Below are positions 14,857 through 15,360 of a DNA stretch of 15,360 nt, piece after piece. The position numbers were made by a program, and so were the translations under genes. Numbering within the stretch: the first letter of the stretch is position 1; the number at the start of each line of letters is the position of its first letter. The notes beneath the pieces are model-generated. The model was not told the DNA's origin and did not search any database. It was given only the letters and a program-made list of their open reading frames with translations. This DNA is from Gammaproteobacteria bacterium (GTDB lineage: Bacteria; Pseudomonadota; Gammaproteobacteria; Granulosicoccales; Granulosicoccaceae): assembly GCA_019634245.1 (NCBI GenBank), contig JAHQVR010000221.1:1-15360 (forward strand). The letters are read 5' to 3'.

Positions 14857-15360
14857 TTATCCATTATCTTTGTTGGCGACAAGAGCCTCACGACGATTCT
14901 CTGGCAAATAGGTTGTCAGCAGCTGCTGCAGTACGAGTGGGTTTAAACCCTCCTGGATACCGGAAATAGATTCCAGTATAAGTAGTTTGTTTAGTCGTTC
15001 AGCATCACTAATTGTTTTTAGTTTCGCTGCAATAGGGCCAGCTATCGCATTGGCGATTATTGCTCCGTAGAGAGTGGTCAAAAGTGCAACCGCCATTGCA
15101 GGGCCGATGGACTTTGGATCGTCCATATTTGCCAACATTTGCACTAGCCCGATTAACGTACCAATCATCCCCATCGCCGGTGCAGCAATAGCGATAGATT
15201 TGAACATCGTGATACCAACATTCTGCCTTTCCAATGTCAGGTTGATATCTTTTGACAGCATCTTTTGAACAATTTCCAACGGATGACCATCTATGCATAG
15301 CTTGACACCACTATCTAGAAAAGGATCACCAATCTCCTTATTCTCAAGCGCCAGTATCCC
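14857..15360 (-). CDS. pomA: Sodium-type flagellar stator protein PomA (MotA family), C-terminal part
   Basis: The frame enters from the right edge with GILALENKEIGDPFLDSGVK, so the start lies outside the window; 167 residues are present. The cytoplasmic loop (GHPLEIVQKMLSKDINLTLE and the following R) resembles PomA. Two membrane segments follow: APAMGMIGTLIGLVQML and GPAMAVALLTTLYGAIIANA, with conserved Thr residues in both, in line with the PomA ion path. The C-terminal tail ends PLVLQQLLTTYLPENRREAL. An internal TTG at 15279 is not the start, because the family sequence continues upstream of it. PomA surrounds PomB in the inner membrane and pushes on the rotor. Confidence 0.94.
   Translation of the reverse strand, partial: GILALENKEIGDPFLDSGVKLCIDGHPLEIVQKMLSKDINLTLERQNVGITMFKSIAIAAPAMGMIGTLIGLVQMLANMDDPKSIGPAMAVALLTTLYGAIIANAIAGPIAAKLKTISDAERLNKLLILESISGIQEGLNPLVLQQLLTTYLPENRREALVANKDNG

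Noticed and set aside
1..15360. Mobile elements, CRISPR arrays, tRNA or rRNA genes
   Set aside because: No transposase, integrase, regularly spaced repeats or RNA gene signatures were seen. Coding is nearly continuous, with flagellar genes throughout.

Overview
The window is a run of flagellar structural genes followed by a convergent stator operon. It reads as chromosomal DNA of a polar-flagellated gammaproteobacterium, probably marine. The evidence is the gene order flgB to flgL then fliC, fliD, fliS and fliT; a fused FlgJ carrying a muramidase domain; outer-membrane L-ring and periplasmic P-ring genes (Gram-negative); and stator proteins of the sodium-driven PomA/PomB type. Base composition looks even, in the mid-40s percent GC by eye. 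I see no sign of mobile DNA. I cannot name the genus.

Layout. Bases 1-105 are the 3' end of flgB. Bases 111-10102 hold flgC, flgD, flgE, flgF, flgG, flgH, flgI, flgJ, flgK and flgL, all on the + strand and tightly packed. Several junctions touch or overlap, which fits one long transcript for rod, hook, rings and hook-filament junction. A 143-bp gap (10103-10245) carries a good FliA (sigma-28) promoter and a GGA-rich leader in front of the flagellin gene fliC (10246-11049). A strong hairpin follows fliC, then fliD (filament cap), fliS (flagellin chaperone), a fliT-like chaperone and an unrecognised 106-residue ORF ending at 13469. On the - strand, running toward this block, are pomA (cut by the right edge), pomB and a PilZ-like gene, joined by a 5-nt gap and a 4-nt overlap.

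How it works together. FlgB, FlgC, FlgF and FlgG build the rod. FlgJ caps the rod and cuts peptidoglycan. FlgH and FlgI form the L and P rings. FlgD caps the growing FlgE hook. FlgK and FlgL join hook to filament. FliC polymerises under the FliD cap, with FliS and FliT as export chaperones. PomA/PomB drive rotation using ion flow. The PilZ-like protein is a candidate c-di-GMP-linked modulator of that motor.

The genes themselves are mostly conventional. The parts most worth a second look are the beta-rich module present twice in FlgK and once in FlgL, with a 16-nt exact DNA match between the genes; the fliC leader, with three GGA motifs and two mini-ORFs; the PilZ-like protein whose two signature motifs are about 90 residues apart; and the unrecognised ORF after fliT. 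I did not find a clearly new biological system.
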